Part shown: positions 1 to 6,362 of the stretch, piece by piece
Layout of the letters: each line of letters starts with the position of its first letter
How positions within the stretch are numbered: position 1 is the stretch's first letter
Position numbers and translations under genes: made by a program
Notes under the pieces: model-generated
The model's input: the letters and a program-made list of their open reading frames with translations, nothing else
Told to the model about the DNA's origin: nothing
The model's database searches: none
NCBI GenBank assembly: GCA_026984275.1
Contig: JALSSM010000424.1
Coordinates: forward strand, 1-7,280
DNA: 7,280 nucleotides
DNA from: Gammaproteobacteria bacterium
GTDB lineage: Bacteria; Pseudomonadota; Gammaproteobacteria; CAJXQU01
Direction of reading: 5' to 3'

Positions 1-5
1 AATAT

Positions 6-254
6 TTACTCTGCATGTTGATAAATTAAAGCGGCTGATAACACGCCCTTCACATCATGAAAACTACTGATCGTTTTCGTCATCATCTTTTCCTCAATAC
101 GATCACTTTGATCGACGGTAACAATGAGACGGTGATCTTCTGTGACAGCATGAACTTCTACACCCGGAAATTTCTGCAACTGATCTTTTACCTGATCAGC
201 AGAACCGGGTTTAGCATGTACCAGCACACCACAAATATCGATTTCTTCATTCAT
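6..254 (-). CDS. napD: NapD, chaperone for the periplasmic nitrate reductase NapA
   Basis: NapD is a small cytoplasmic protein that binds the twin-arginine signal peptide of NapA and holds back its export until the molybdenum cofactor and iron-sulphur cluster are in place. The 82-residue product matches the family in length (about 87 in E. coli) and pattern: an opening strand with ICGVLVHAKPG (7-17), FPGVEV (29-34), RLIVTV (42-47), and the closing VKGVLSAALIYQ (68-79). I chose the ATG at 254, which gives the NapD-like start MNEEIDICG. A longer frame exists to 299, but it would overlap the end of napF and adds residues foreign to the family. The gene begins 7 bases after the napF stop, with GGGATGATG just upstream as a possible ribosome site, so the two are one operon. 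napA is expected immediately beyond the left edge. The family call is from recalled sequence patterns, not a search. Confidence 0.93.
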   Translation of the reverse strand: MNEEIDICGVLVHAKPGSADQVKDQLQKFPGVEVHAVTEDHRLIVTVDQSDRIEEKMMTKTISSFHDVKGVLSAALIYQHAE

Positions 255-261
255 ATTTACA

Positions 262-750
262 TCATCCCACGACAGAAATAGCATTGACCGGGCACACACT
301 TATGCACTCACCACAACCGGTACAATCTTCAAGACTCAGTTCCGGTTTTGCCACACCACCCACGACCAGACGAAAACTGATCGCCGTTGTCCCACAGGCT
401 TCACCACAACTCCGACATTCAACACCTTTCAAGGACACGCATTGATCACCGATTGTTGCTTTTAATAACCAGGGCTGATCATTTTTCGTATTAATGGCAC
501 CTGAAGGACAAGCTTCAACACATTCTCCACAAAAGCTGCAACCACCCTGTCTGAAATCAACCACAGGGAAATGACCTCGCCCACTGATCAGAATTTTTTC
601 AGGACAGGCTGATAGACAATCACCACACTGCTTGCAACCCCGACACAAATCTACAAAACGGGCTTCTTCAACACTCCAAGGAGGCCTTTGAGGACGCTCT
701 CGTCCATTCCAGTCACCGTGTATAAATTGTGCTCTGTTAACATGAGCCAT
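262..750 (-). CDS. napF: NapF, four-cluster ferredoxin-type protein of the Nap system
   Basis: NapF is a cytoplasmic iron-sulphur protein that acts with NapA, probably in its maturation or redox priming before Tat export. The 162 residues carry four [4Fe-4S] cysteine sets: C39/C42/C45/C49, C71/C74/C77/C81, C104/C112/C115/C119 with the NapF-type wide first spacing, and C143/C146/C149/C153. The RPPWS stretch (22-26) before the first cluster and the GDQC...VECRSC region also resemble E. coli NapF, as far as I recall that sequence. There is no signal peptide or membrane segment. C36 is an additional cysteine three residues before cluster 1. The ATG at 750 is preceded by an AT-rich leader without a clear Shine-Dalgarno site, but no better start lies within the conserved region. 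It is the first gene of its operon, followed by napD, and an FNR-type site lies 62 bases upstream. Confidence 0.93.
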   Translation of the reverse strand: MAHVNRAQFIHGDWNGRERPQRPPWSVEEARFVDLCRGCKQCGDCLSACPEKILISGRGHFPVVDFRQGGCSFCGECVEACPSGAINTKNDQPWLLKATIGDQCVSLKGVECRSCGEACGTTAISFRLVVGGVAKPELSLEDCTGCGECISVCPVNAISVVG

Positions 751-776
751 AATATAATTTTTATGAAAGATAACTT

Positions 777-789
777 TGAAACTACTCTA
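777..789 (-). promoter_or_regulatory. Predicted napF promoter (-10 and start of transcription)
   Basis: On the minus strand TAGAGT (789 down to 784) is a 4-of-6 match to the -10 hexamer. A start of transcription six bases further on, near 777, would place the FNR palindrome at 812-825 exactly at -41.5, the standard class II activator position. No good -35 hexamer is seen, as is usual for FNR-dependent promoters. The leader would be about 27 bases. The site is inferred from spacing; the -10 match alone would be weak. Confidence 0.5.
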
Positions 790-811
790 AAGACCTTTAT
801 CATTTAATAAA

Positions 812-825
812 TTGATTCAGATCAA
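812..825. promoter_or_regulatory. FNR-type binding site 1 (perfect consensus)
   Basis: TTGATTCAGATCAA is a perfect match to the FNR consensus TTGAT-N4-ATCAA. FNR is the oxygen-labile [4Fe-4S] CRP-family activator of anaerobic respiration; DNR/NNR-type nitric-oxide sensors use nearly the same site, so the exact regulator is open. Its centre (818.5) lies at -41.5 from the predicted napF start and about -90.5 from the predicted porin start. Confidence 0.85.
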
Positions 826-860
826 TAATTGGCTTGCTTAGTCAAAGTTTCTTCCTGAAC

Positions 861-874
861 TTGATCTGGATCAT
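861..874. promoter_or_regulatory. FNR-type binding site 2 (one mismatch)
   Basis: TTGATCTGGATCAT matches the FNR consensus at all but the last half-site base. The centre (867.5) is 49 bases from site 1. It falls at -41.5 from the predicted porin start at 909 and about -90.5 from the predicted napF start, the mirror image of site 1. Confidence 0.75.
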
Positions 875-896
875 TTTTCCTGACTCTGGCCGTCTT

Positions 897-909
897 CATA
901 ATTAATCAC
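897..909 (+). promoter_or_regulatory. Predicted porin promoter (-10 and start of transcription)
   Basis: CATAAT at 897-902 is a 5-of-6 match to the -10 hexamer. A start near 909 puts FNR-type site 2 exactly at -41.5. The sequence at the -35 position is a poor T-run, consistent with activator dependence. The leader would be about 26 bases and carries GGGGA at 924-928, six bases before the GTG start of the porin gene. Confidence 0.55.
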
Positions 910-934
910 ACTTCTTTTTTATTGGGGAAATAAA

Positions 935-2230
935 GTGAAAACTCAATCAATCACAAAACCACTACTTCGTTTTCTTTCTGGTTCAATCATTGCCGGGCTT
1001 ACCGCATCGGTTCCTTCAGTTCAGGCTGAAGATGCCTTCTGGACGGCTTTAACAGGGGGTAAACCAGATTTCAGTGTCCGTTATCGATACGAAAATGTTG
1101 ATGACGATCTGCAGCCACGTGAGGCAAACGCCAGTACTGCACGTTTTACACTTGGGTATAAAACCGGAACATTTCATGGTTTCGGATTTTATGGCCAGGT
1201 CGAAAATGTCACAGAGATCTTCAGTGGCGATTATAATCATCCTGCGCGCCCACAACCGGGCGTTGCGACCGTTGTTGATCCAGCAGGAACAGAAATTGAA
1301 CAGGCCTATTTATTTCTGGATAGTACAGCTCTGGGATTAGGCAATAACGAAGTCAGGATTGGTCGCCAGGAAATTACATACCGTAAAGCCCCTTTCCATC
1401 GATTTATTGGTACGATTTTATGGCGCCAGAACTGGCAGACATTCGATGCTGCCAGTGTTGTGAATACAGCGTTACCAGATACAAAACTCAGCTATGCCTA
1501 CGTCTGGAATGTTAACCGTATCTTTGGTGACGATGCTCCCAACCCGTTAAATGATTTCGACAGCAACTCACATTTTCTGAATGCTCAATATACTGGCTTT
1601 CCAAATTTGAATCTCGAGGCCTACGCTTATCTGCTTGAGTTTGATAATGCTGAACAGTTTTCTACCAATACTTACGGCATCAGAGCAAATGGTGGCATTC
1701 CTATTGATGAAACGGTTAAAGCCATCTATACCGCTGAATATGCTCATCAGAATGATGCGGGTGATAATGCAAACAATATCAGTGCAGATTATTTTCTCGG
1801 TGAGCTGGGTGCGAAATTCAAGTTTTCAGGGCCAGTAAATTCTCTCCTTCTCAAAGCCAGTTATGAGTTACTTGGAGGTGATGGTGGTGCGGATCGATTC
1901 GTCACCATTCTGGGAACGAACCATGCCTTCCAGGGATGGGACGATCGATTCCTGATCACGCCCGGAAATGGAATTGAAGATATTTATTTCACTGCTGTTG
2001 TTAAGGCACTGGGAGCAAAATTTGTGGCTGTCTACCATGACCTTAACTCTGACAAGAACAGTTATGATTACGGTTCAGAAATTGATTTACTGGCAACCAG
2101 AACTTTCAATAAGCACTATACGCTCGGCATTAAATACTCGGACTACAATGCCGATCAGAATGCTTTTAATACAGGGGCCATCGCAGCAGATGTGAGTAAA
2201 TTCTGGGTCTTTGCTCAATTGAAATTTTAA
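935..2230 (+). CDS. Outer-membrane beta-barrel porin, substrate unknown
   Basis: The product is a 431-residue protein with a Sec signal peptide: a basic N-terminus, a hydrophobic stretch around 13-27, and a likely cut after VQA (residue 31). The mature part is rich in alternating polar and aromatic residues typical of transmembrane beta strands, shows no cysteine, has a RYRYEN strand near its start (49-54), and ends in FWVFAQLKF with the terminal Phe recognised by the BAM assembly machine. It looks most like the broad group of gammaproteobacterial porins annotated as alginate-export-like, but I would not infer alginate as substrate. The start is GTG, supported by GGGGA six bases upstream and by the signal peptide. 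The gene is monocistronic, divergent from napF with paired FNR-type sites between them, and ends at a strong hairpin. Anaerobic expression and a role in anion or donor uptake during nitrate respiration are inference. Confidence 0.85.
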   Translation: MKTQSITKPLLRFLSGSIIAGLTASVPSVQAEDAFWTALTGGKPDFSVRYRYENVDDDLQPREANASTARFTLGYKTGTFHGFGFYGQVENVTEIFSGDYNHPARPQPGVATVVDPAGTEIEQAYLFLDSTALGLGNNEVRIGRQEITYRKAPFHRFIGTILWRQNWQTFDAASVVNTALPDTKLSYAYVWNVNRIFGDDAPNPLNDFDSNSHFLNAQYTGFPNLNLEAYAYLLEFDNAEQFSTNTYGIRANGGIPIDETVKAIYTAEYAHQNDAGDNANNISADYFLGELGAKFKFSGPVNSLLLKASYELLGGDGGADRFVTILGTNHAFQGWDDRFLITPGNGIEDIYFTAVVKALGAKFVAVYHDLNSDKNSYDYGSEIDLLATRTFNKHYTLGIKYSDYNADQNAFNTGAIAADVSKFWVFAQLKF

Positions 2231-2258
2231 ATAATCTTTGTAGAAACCCATTCTGATC

Positions 2259-2291
2259 AAAGGAACTCTGAACCAGCTTCAGAGTTCCTTT
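2259..2291. terminator. Bidirectional terminator between the porin gene and dapB
   Basis: A perfect 14-bp inverted repeat (2259-2272 with 2278-2291) encloses a 5-base loop. It lies 28 bases after the porin stop and 7 bases after the dapB stop. On the plus strand it is followed by TTTAAGATTTTT, a good U-rich tail. On the minus strand the tail is only the TTT that closes the stem, so termination is probably stronger for the porin transcript. Confidence 0.88.
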
Positions 2292-2298
2292 AAGATTT

Positions 2299-3105
2299 TT
2301 AATCTCGCAACCCTAAGACATCCTGCATATCATAGAGTCCTGTTTGCTGCTGTCCAATCCAGTTGGCAGCACGAACGGCACCTTTTGCAAAGGTCATGCG
2401 ACTGGAGGCTTTGTGAGTAATTTCAACACGTTCACCTTCTGCTGCAAACATGACCGTGTGATCACCCACAATGTCACCCGCACGAATGGTTTCAAACCCT
2501 ATCGTTTTACGATCACGTTCTCCTGTTACACCTTCCCGCCCATAAACCGCACACTCGGCAAGATCACGACCCAGAGCATTGGCAACCACTTCACCCATGC
2601 GTAATGCCGTTCCAGATGGCGCATCGATTTTGTGTCGATGATGAGCCTCGATCACTTCAATATCAACATCGTCACCTAATACTTTGGCCGCTGTCTCCAA
2701 TAACTTAAAGCAGAGATTAACGCCAACACTCATATTGGGTGCGAAAACGATACCAATCTGTTCAGCGGTGTCTGAAATAAGTTTTTTCTCCTGATCAGAA
2801 AAACCTGTTGTTCCGATCACGATTCTCTTCCCAGCCTCTTTACAAACAGCAAGATTTTCAAGCGTTGCTGATGGGACCGTAAAATCGATTAATACATCAA
2901 AATCATTGATGATCTCTGAAAGAGAGCCGCTGACTTTTACATCCAGTTTGCCGAGTCCGGCCAACTCACCGGCATCGACCCCGATCAACGTTGAGTCAGC
3001 TCTTTCCAGTGCAGCCGTAAGCTCGATTCCGGCTGTTTGATAACAGGCCTCGATCAATGTTCTCCCCATTCGACCTGCTGCACCAGTGATTGCTAATTTT
3101 GTCAT
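2299..3105 (-). CDS. dapB: 4-hydroxy-tetrahydrodipicolinate reductase
   Basis: DapB reduces 4-hydroxy-tetrahydrodipicolinate with NAD(P)H in the diaminopimelate pathway, which supplies lysine and peptidoglycan cross-links; it is a cytoplasmic tetramer. The 268 residues match the usual length (about 270). Visible are the nucleotide loop GAAGRMG (8-14), GTTGF (98-102), FAPNMSVGVN (121-130), and the signature EAHHRHKIDAPSGTA (153-167) with the catalytic H155 and K159. The ATG at 3105 places the Rossmann strand TKLAITGAAG correctly; AGAGA lies about eight bases upstream. The gene starts only 24 bases after the dnaJ stop, with no promoter or terminator visible between them, so it is probably cotranscribed with the chaperones. 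It is the last gene of the series and stops 7 bases before the shared terminator. Confidence 0.97.
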   Translation of the reverse strand: MTKLAITGAAGRMGRTLIEACYQTAGIELTAALERADSTLIGVDAGELAGLGKLDVKVSGSLSEIINDFDVLIDFTVPSATLENLAVCKEAGKRIVIGTTGFSDQEKKLISDTAEQIGIVFAPNMSVGVNLCFKLLETAAKVLGDDVDIEVIEAHHRHKIDAPSGTALRMGEVVANALGRDLAECAVYGREGVTGERDRKTIGFETIRAGDIVGDHTVMFAAEGERVEITHKASSRMTFAKGAVRAANWIGQQQTGLYDMQDVLGLRD

Positions 3106-3129
3106 TTTTTTTGTCTCTGGAATTTAAAA

Positions 3130-4266
3130 TCAAAACTTCATATCTTCAAAAAAACTCTTTACGCCATCCAACCATGATGATTCTTTCGGGCTGTGTCGCT
3201 TACCACCTTCCTGCATGGAATCATCAAACTCTTTCAATAATTCTTTCTGTCGTGATGTCAGGTTAACAGGGGTTTCGACAATCGCTTTACAAAGCAGATC
3301 ACCAGTATGACTACCACGTACTGTTTTGACACCTTTACCACGTAAACGGAAAACTTTTCCGCTCTGGGTTTCTGCGGGAATTTTTAATGAGACTTTACCA
3401 TCCAGTGTTGGAACTTCAAGCTCGCCACCCAGTGCCGCCGTCACAAACCCTATCGGTACTTCACAATACAGATCCGCATCATCGCGCTTAAAGATCGCAT
3501 GCTCCTTGACCCTCACATTGACATAAAGATCACCCGCTGGCCCACCATTTTCACCCGGTTCACCTTCACCCCCAAGACGAATACGATCACCTGTATCCAC
3601 ACCCGGAGGAACTTTAACAGAGATGGTTTTATTATCCCTGACTCGTCCTTGTCCATGACAATCACCACAGGGTTCTTTGATCACCTTGCCACTGCCGCGA
3701 CATTCTGGACAGGTTTGTTGCACAGAGAAAAAGCCCTGTGACATACGCACCTGACCATGTCCCTGACAGGTGTTACAGGTCACCGCAGAGGTGCCTTTTT
3801 TTGCGCCACTGCCTTTGCAGGTTTCACATTCTTTATGGGTCGGAACCCGAATTTGTACCGTATTCCCGGCAACGGCTTCTTCCAGTGTCATCTCCAGATC
3901 ATAGGCGAGATCAGCTCCACGATAGACACGTTGCCCAGCTCCACCTCGTGCTGCACCACCAAAGATATCACCAAAAACAGAATCAAAAATATCGCCAAAC
4001 CCACCAGGGCCAGCACCATGGCCACCGCCCATTGAAGCATCTACACCAGCGTGTCCGAACTGATCATAAGCCGCCCTTTTTTGATCATCTGACAGTACTT
4101 CATAAGCTTCCTGAACTTCTTTGAACTTTTCTTCGGCCTTGTCAGAGTCATCGGTATTACGATCCGGATGATACTTCATCGCCAGCTTACGATAAGCCTT
4201 TTTCAGCTCTATTGTGCTGACACTTTTACTAACACCAAGAACTTCGTAATAGTCACGTTTTGCCAT
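3130..4266 (-). CDS. dnaJ: DnaJ, Hsp40 co-chaperone of DnaK
   Basis: DnaJ delivers unfolded clients to DnaK and stimulates its ATPase. The 378 residues hold all parts of a type I DnaJ: the J domain (1-70) with HPD at 33-35, a Gly/Phe-rich linker (about 72-112), four CxxCxGxG zinc repeats beginning at C147, C164, C186 and C200, then the two client-binding C-terminal domains. Nothing is missing compared with the 376-residue E. coli protein. I chose the ATG at 4266 (MAKRDYYEVLG), which is the canonical start and has AAGGA about nine bases upstream. The open frame runs on to 4311, but that extension crosses the dnaK-dnaJ hairpin and has no family support. The gene follows dnaK by 81 bases and precedes dapB by 24. 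Confidence 0.98.
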   Translation of the reverse strand: MAKRDYYEVLGVSKSVSTIELKKAYRKLAMKYHPDRNTDDSDKAEEKFKEVQEAYEVLSDDQKRAAYDQFGHAGVDASMGGGHGAGPGGFGDIFDSVFGDIFGGAARGGAGQRVYRGADLAYDLEMTLEEAVAGNTVQIRVPTHKECETCKGSGAKKGTSAVTCNTCQGHGQVRMSQGFFSVQQTCPECRGSGKVIKEPCGDCHGQGRVRDNKTISVKVPPGVDTGDRIRLGGEGEPGENGGPAGDLYVNVRVKEHAIFKRDDADLYCEVPIGFVTAALGGELEVPTLDGKVSLKIPAETQSGKVFRLRGKGVKTVRGSHTGDLLCKAIVETPVNLTSRQKELLKEFDDSMQEGGKRHSPKESSWLDGVKSFFEDMKF

Positions 4267-4292
4267 ATTTTTTGATCCTTTATAAATAACGC

Positions 4293-4322
4293 AGCCCAGA
4301 CAGGTTGTCACCTGCCCGGGCT
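4293..4322 (-). other. Stable hairpin in the dnaK-dnaJ intergenic mRNA
   Basis: Arms 4293-4305 and 4310-4322 form a 13-bp stem around a 4-base loop. In the minus-strand RNA the two non-Watson-Crick positions are G-U pairs, whereas the plus-strand RNA would have A-C mismatches, so the structure fits the dnaK-dnaJ transcript. No clean U-tract follows (GCGTTATTTAT), so it may be a weak terminator, an mRNA-stabilising 3' end for dnaK, or an element that sets the dnaK to dnaJ ratio. Confidence 0.65.
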
Positions 4323-4324
4323 AT

Positions 4325-4344
4325 CCAGAAAGATTATCTTCTGG
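4325..4344 (-). other. Second hairpin just after the dnaK stop codon
   Basis: CCAGAA at 4325-4330 pairs with TTCTGG at 4339-4344, and the stem can be extended inwards with one bulged base. It begins 3 bases after the dnaK stop codon, in tandem with the stronger hairpin at 4293-4322. It is a modest structure on its own. Confidence 0.4.
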
Positions 4345-4347
4345 TGA

Positions 4348-6270
4348 TTACTTGTCGTTGTCCTTAACTTCCTCAAAGTCTGCATCAACAATATCATCAT
4401 CGCTGGCATTTTCAGACTCAGGAGCAGCTTCTGCCTGACCTTCAGCAGCTGATTCTGCTGCATAAGCTTTTTCAGCAATCTTGCCGGACAGTTCAGCCAG
4501 GGTCTGAGTTTTGGCTTCGATATCATCTTTGTCATCACCTTCGATGGCTTTCTTCAAAGATTCAATTGCAGATTCAATCTCAGTCTTTTCGGCTTCTTCA
4601 ACCTTGTCTCCCAGATCTTCCACCGATTTTTCAGTCGCATGAATGATCTGTTCACCGGTATTTCTGGCCGTCACAAGCTCGTGAAGTTTTTTATCTTCTT
4701 CCGCATGGGCTTCTGCATCTTTGATCATCTTTTCAACTTCTTCTTCAGAAAGCCCACTGGAGGCCTTGATGACAATTGACTGCTCTTTACCCGTTGCCTT
4801 GTCTTTAGCAGATACATTCAAAATACCATTGGCATCAATATCAAAAGTCACTTCGATCTGTGGAACCCCACGTGCCGCAGGTGGAATATCCGACAGGTCA
4901 AATCGACCCAGTGATTTATTACCGCTGGCCATTTCACGCTCACCCTGTAAGACATGAACAGTGACCGCCGTCTGATTATCTTCAGCGGTCGAAAATACCT
5001 GAGTAGCCTTGGTTGGGATCGTGGTATTCTTTTCAATCAGCTTGGTCATGACACCGCCCATGGTTTCAATCCCAAGAGACAGTGGTGTTACGTCCAGCAG
5101 CAGAACATCTTTAACATCACCACCTAAGACACCACCCTGAATCGCTGCACCCAACGCAACAGCTTCATCAGGATTCACATCTTTTCGTGGTTCTTTACCG
5201 AAGATTTCAGTCACAACTTCCTGCACTTTCGGCATGCGGGTTTGCCCACCCACCAGAATGACATCAGTGATTTCCGAAGCAGAAACACCAGCGTCTTTCA
5301 ACGCTATTTCACAAGGCTTCTTGGTACGCTGGATCAATTCTTCCACCAGTGATTCCAGTTTGGCACGAGTCAACTTGATATTAAGATGTTTCGGTCCACT
5401 GGCATCAGCCGTGATGTATGGGAGATTGACATCCGTTTGCTGGCTGGAAGACAGTTCGATCTTGGCTTTCTCGGCCGCTTCTTTCAGACGTTGCAATGCT
5501 AATGGATCATTGTGTAGATCGACACCTTGCTCTTTCTTGAATTCATCAGCGAGATATTCTATTACACGCGAGTCAAAATCTTCACCACCGAGGAAAGTGT
5601 CACCATTTGTGGACAACACTTCAAACTGGTGCTCACCATCAACATCGGCAATTTCAATGATCGAAATATCAAAAGTACCACCACCCAGATCATAAACTGC
5701 AATCGTGGCATCGCCTTCTTTCTTATCCATACCAAAAGCCAGTGCCGCCGCCGTTGGCTCATTGATAATACGTTTTACATCAAGACCGGCGATCTTACCG
5801 GCATCTTTTGTTGCCTGCCGTTGTGAATCATTAAAGTAGGCAGGAACGGTGATGACCGCTTCAGTGACATCTTCACCCAGATAATCCTCTGCCGTCTTTT
5901 TCATTTTCTGCAAAATCTTGGCTGAGATTTCCTGAGGTGCCATTTTCTTGCCATTGACTTCTACCCAGGCATCACCATTGTCTGCTGCGACAATATTGTA
6001 TGGCACCATTTTGATATCACGTTGGACCACTTCATCTTTGAATTTACGTCCGATCAGACGTTTGATCGCAAACAAAGTATTATTTGGATTTGTGACAGCC
6101 TGACGTTTAGCCGACTGACCAACCAATACTTCGTTATCATCTGTATATGCAACAATCGATGGTGTAGTTCGACCACCTTCAGCATTTTCTATAACCTTGG
6201 GAGTACCACCATCTAACACTGCAACGCAAGAGTTGGTTGTCCCCAGATCGATTCCGATAATTTTACCCAT
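4348..6270 (-). CDS. dnaK: DnaK, Hsp70 molecular chaperone
   Basis: DnaK is the cytosolic ATP-driven chaperone that binds exposed hydrophobic segments, working with DnaJ and the exchange factor GrpE. The 640 residues include the nucleotide-binding domain with IGIDLGTTNSCV (5-16), K70, the phosphate loop DLGGGTF (194-200, T199 being the position autophosphorylated in E. coli) and GGQTRMPKVQ (341-350). The interdomain linker VLLL is at 389-392, followed by the substrate-binding domain. A helical lid leads to an acidic tail ending EEVKDNDK, which contains the EEVKD tail motif of bacterial DnaK. The ATG at 6270 has AGGAG at 6284-6280, nine bases upstream. It lies 92 bases after grpE, and that gap carries a sigma-32-type promoter. 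The gene is complete, with no unusual residue noticed. Confidence 0.99.
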   Translation of the reverse strand: MGKIIGIDLGTTNSCVAVLDGGTPKVIENAEGGRTTPSIVAYTDDNEVLVGQSAKRQAVTNPNNTLFAIKRLIGRKFKDEVVQRDIKMVPYNIVAADNGDAWVEVNGKKMAPQEISAKILQKMKKTAEDYLGEDVTEAVITVPAYFNDSQRQATKDAGKIAGLDVKRIINEPTAAALAFGMDKKEGDATIAVYDLGGGTFDISIIEIADVDGEHQFEVLSTNGDTFLGGEDFDSRVIEYLADEFKKEQGVDLHNDPLALQRLKEAAEKAKIELSSSQQTDVNLPYITADASGPKHLNIKLTRAKLESLVEELIQRTKKPCEIALKDAGVSASEITDVILVGGQTRMPKVQEVVTEIFGKEPRKDVNPDEAVALGAAIQGGVLGGDVKDVLLLDVTPLSLGIETMGGVMTKLIEKNTTIPTKATQVFSTAEDNQTAVTVHVLQGEREMASGNKSLGRFDLSDIPPAARGVPQIEVTFDIDANGILNVSAKDKATGKEQSIVIKASSGLSEEEVEKMIKDAEAHAEEDKKLHELVTARNTGEQIIHATEKSVEDLGDKVEEAEKTEIESAIESLKKAIEGDDKDDIEAKTQTLAELSGKIAEKAYAAESAAEGQAEAAPESENASDDDIVDADFEEVKDNDK

Positions 6271-6303
6271 TGTTTAATTCTCCTAAGCGAAATTTAATAG
6301 TTG

Positions 6304-6337
6304 GTTCAGATATGGGGATGTTCTTTGATTTATCAAG
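6304..6337 (-). promoter_or_regulatory. Heat-shock (sigma-32/RpoH) promoter of dnaK
   Basis: On the minus strand CTTGAT (6337-6332), a 14-base spacer and CCCCATAT (6317-6310) match the sigma-32 consensus CTTGAA-N(13-15)-CCCCATNT. The same CTTGAT variant and 14-base spacing occur, as I recall, in the E. coli dnaK P1 promoter. Transcription would begin near 6304, giving a leader of about 33 bases. It would drive dnaK, dnaJ and probably dapB independently of hrcA and grpE. Confidence 0.85.
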
Positions 6338-6362
6338 ACTTCCCTCTTAACTTTTCCAAAGT

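Noticed and set aside
255..299. Longer napD start at 299
   Set aside because: It would overlap the napF end and add 15 residues not found in NapD; the ATG at 254 matches the family start.
751..934. NarL/NarP heptamers between napF and the porin gene
   Set aside because: TACTCTA at 783-789 is only a partial match to TACYNMT and no paired site at the right spacing was seen, so nitrate-sensor control cannot be supported.
3738..4124. 128-codon plus-strand frame opposite dnaJ
   Set aside because: It is His, Gln and Arg rich and reads the reverse of the zinc-finger and Gly/Phe parts of dnaJ; it shows no domain and has no promoter.
4267..4311. Longer dnaJ start at 4311
   Set aside because: The added residues cross the intergenic hairpin; MAKRDYYEVLG with its own ribosome site is the canonical DnaJ start.
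5234..5695. 153-codon open frame on the plus strand opposite dnaK
   Set aside because: It is antisense to a highly conserved gene and reflects dnaK codon bias. Frames opposite dnaK are a classic source of proteins misannotated as NAD-specific glutamate dehydrogenase. No ribosome site or independent support is seen.
6271..6362. CIRCE operator between grpE and dnaK
   Set aside because: I looked for the TTAGCACTC/GAGTGCTAA halves here and in the other gaps of the cluster and found none; CIRCE, if present, should lie before hrcA outside the window.
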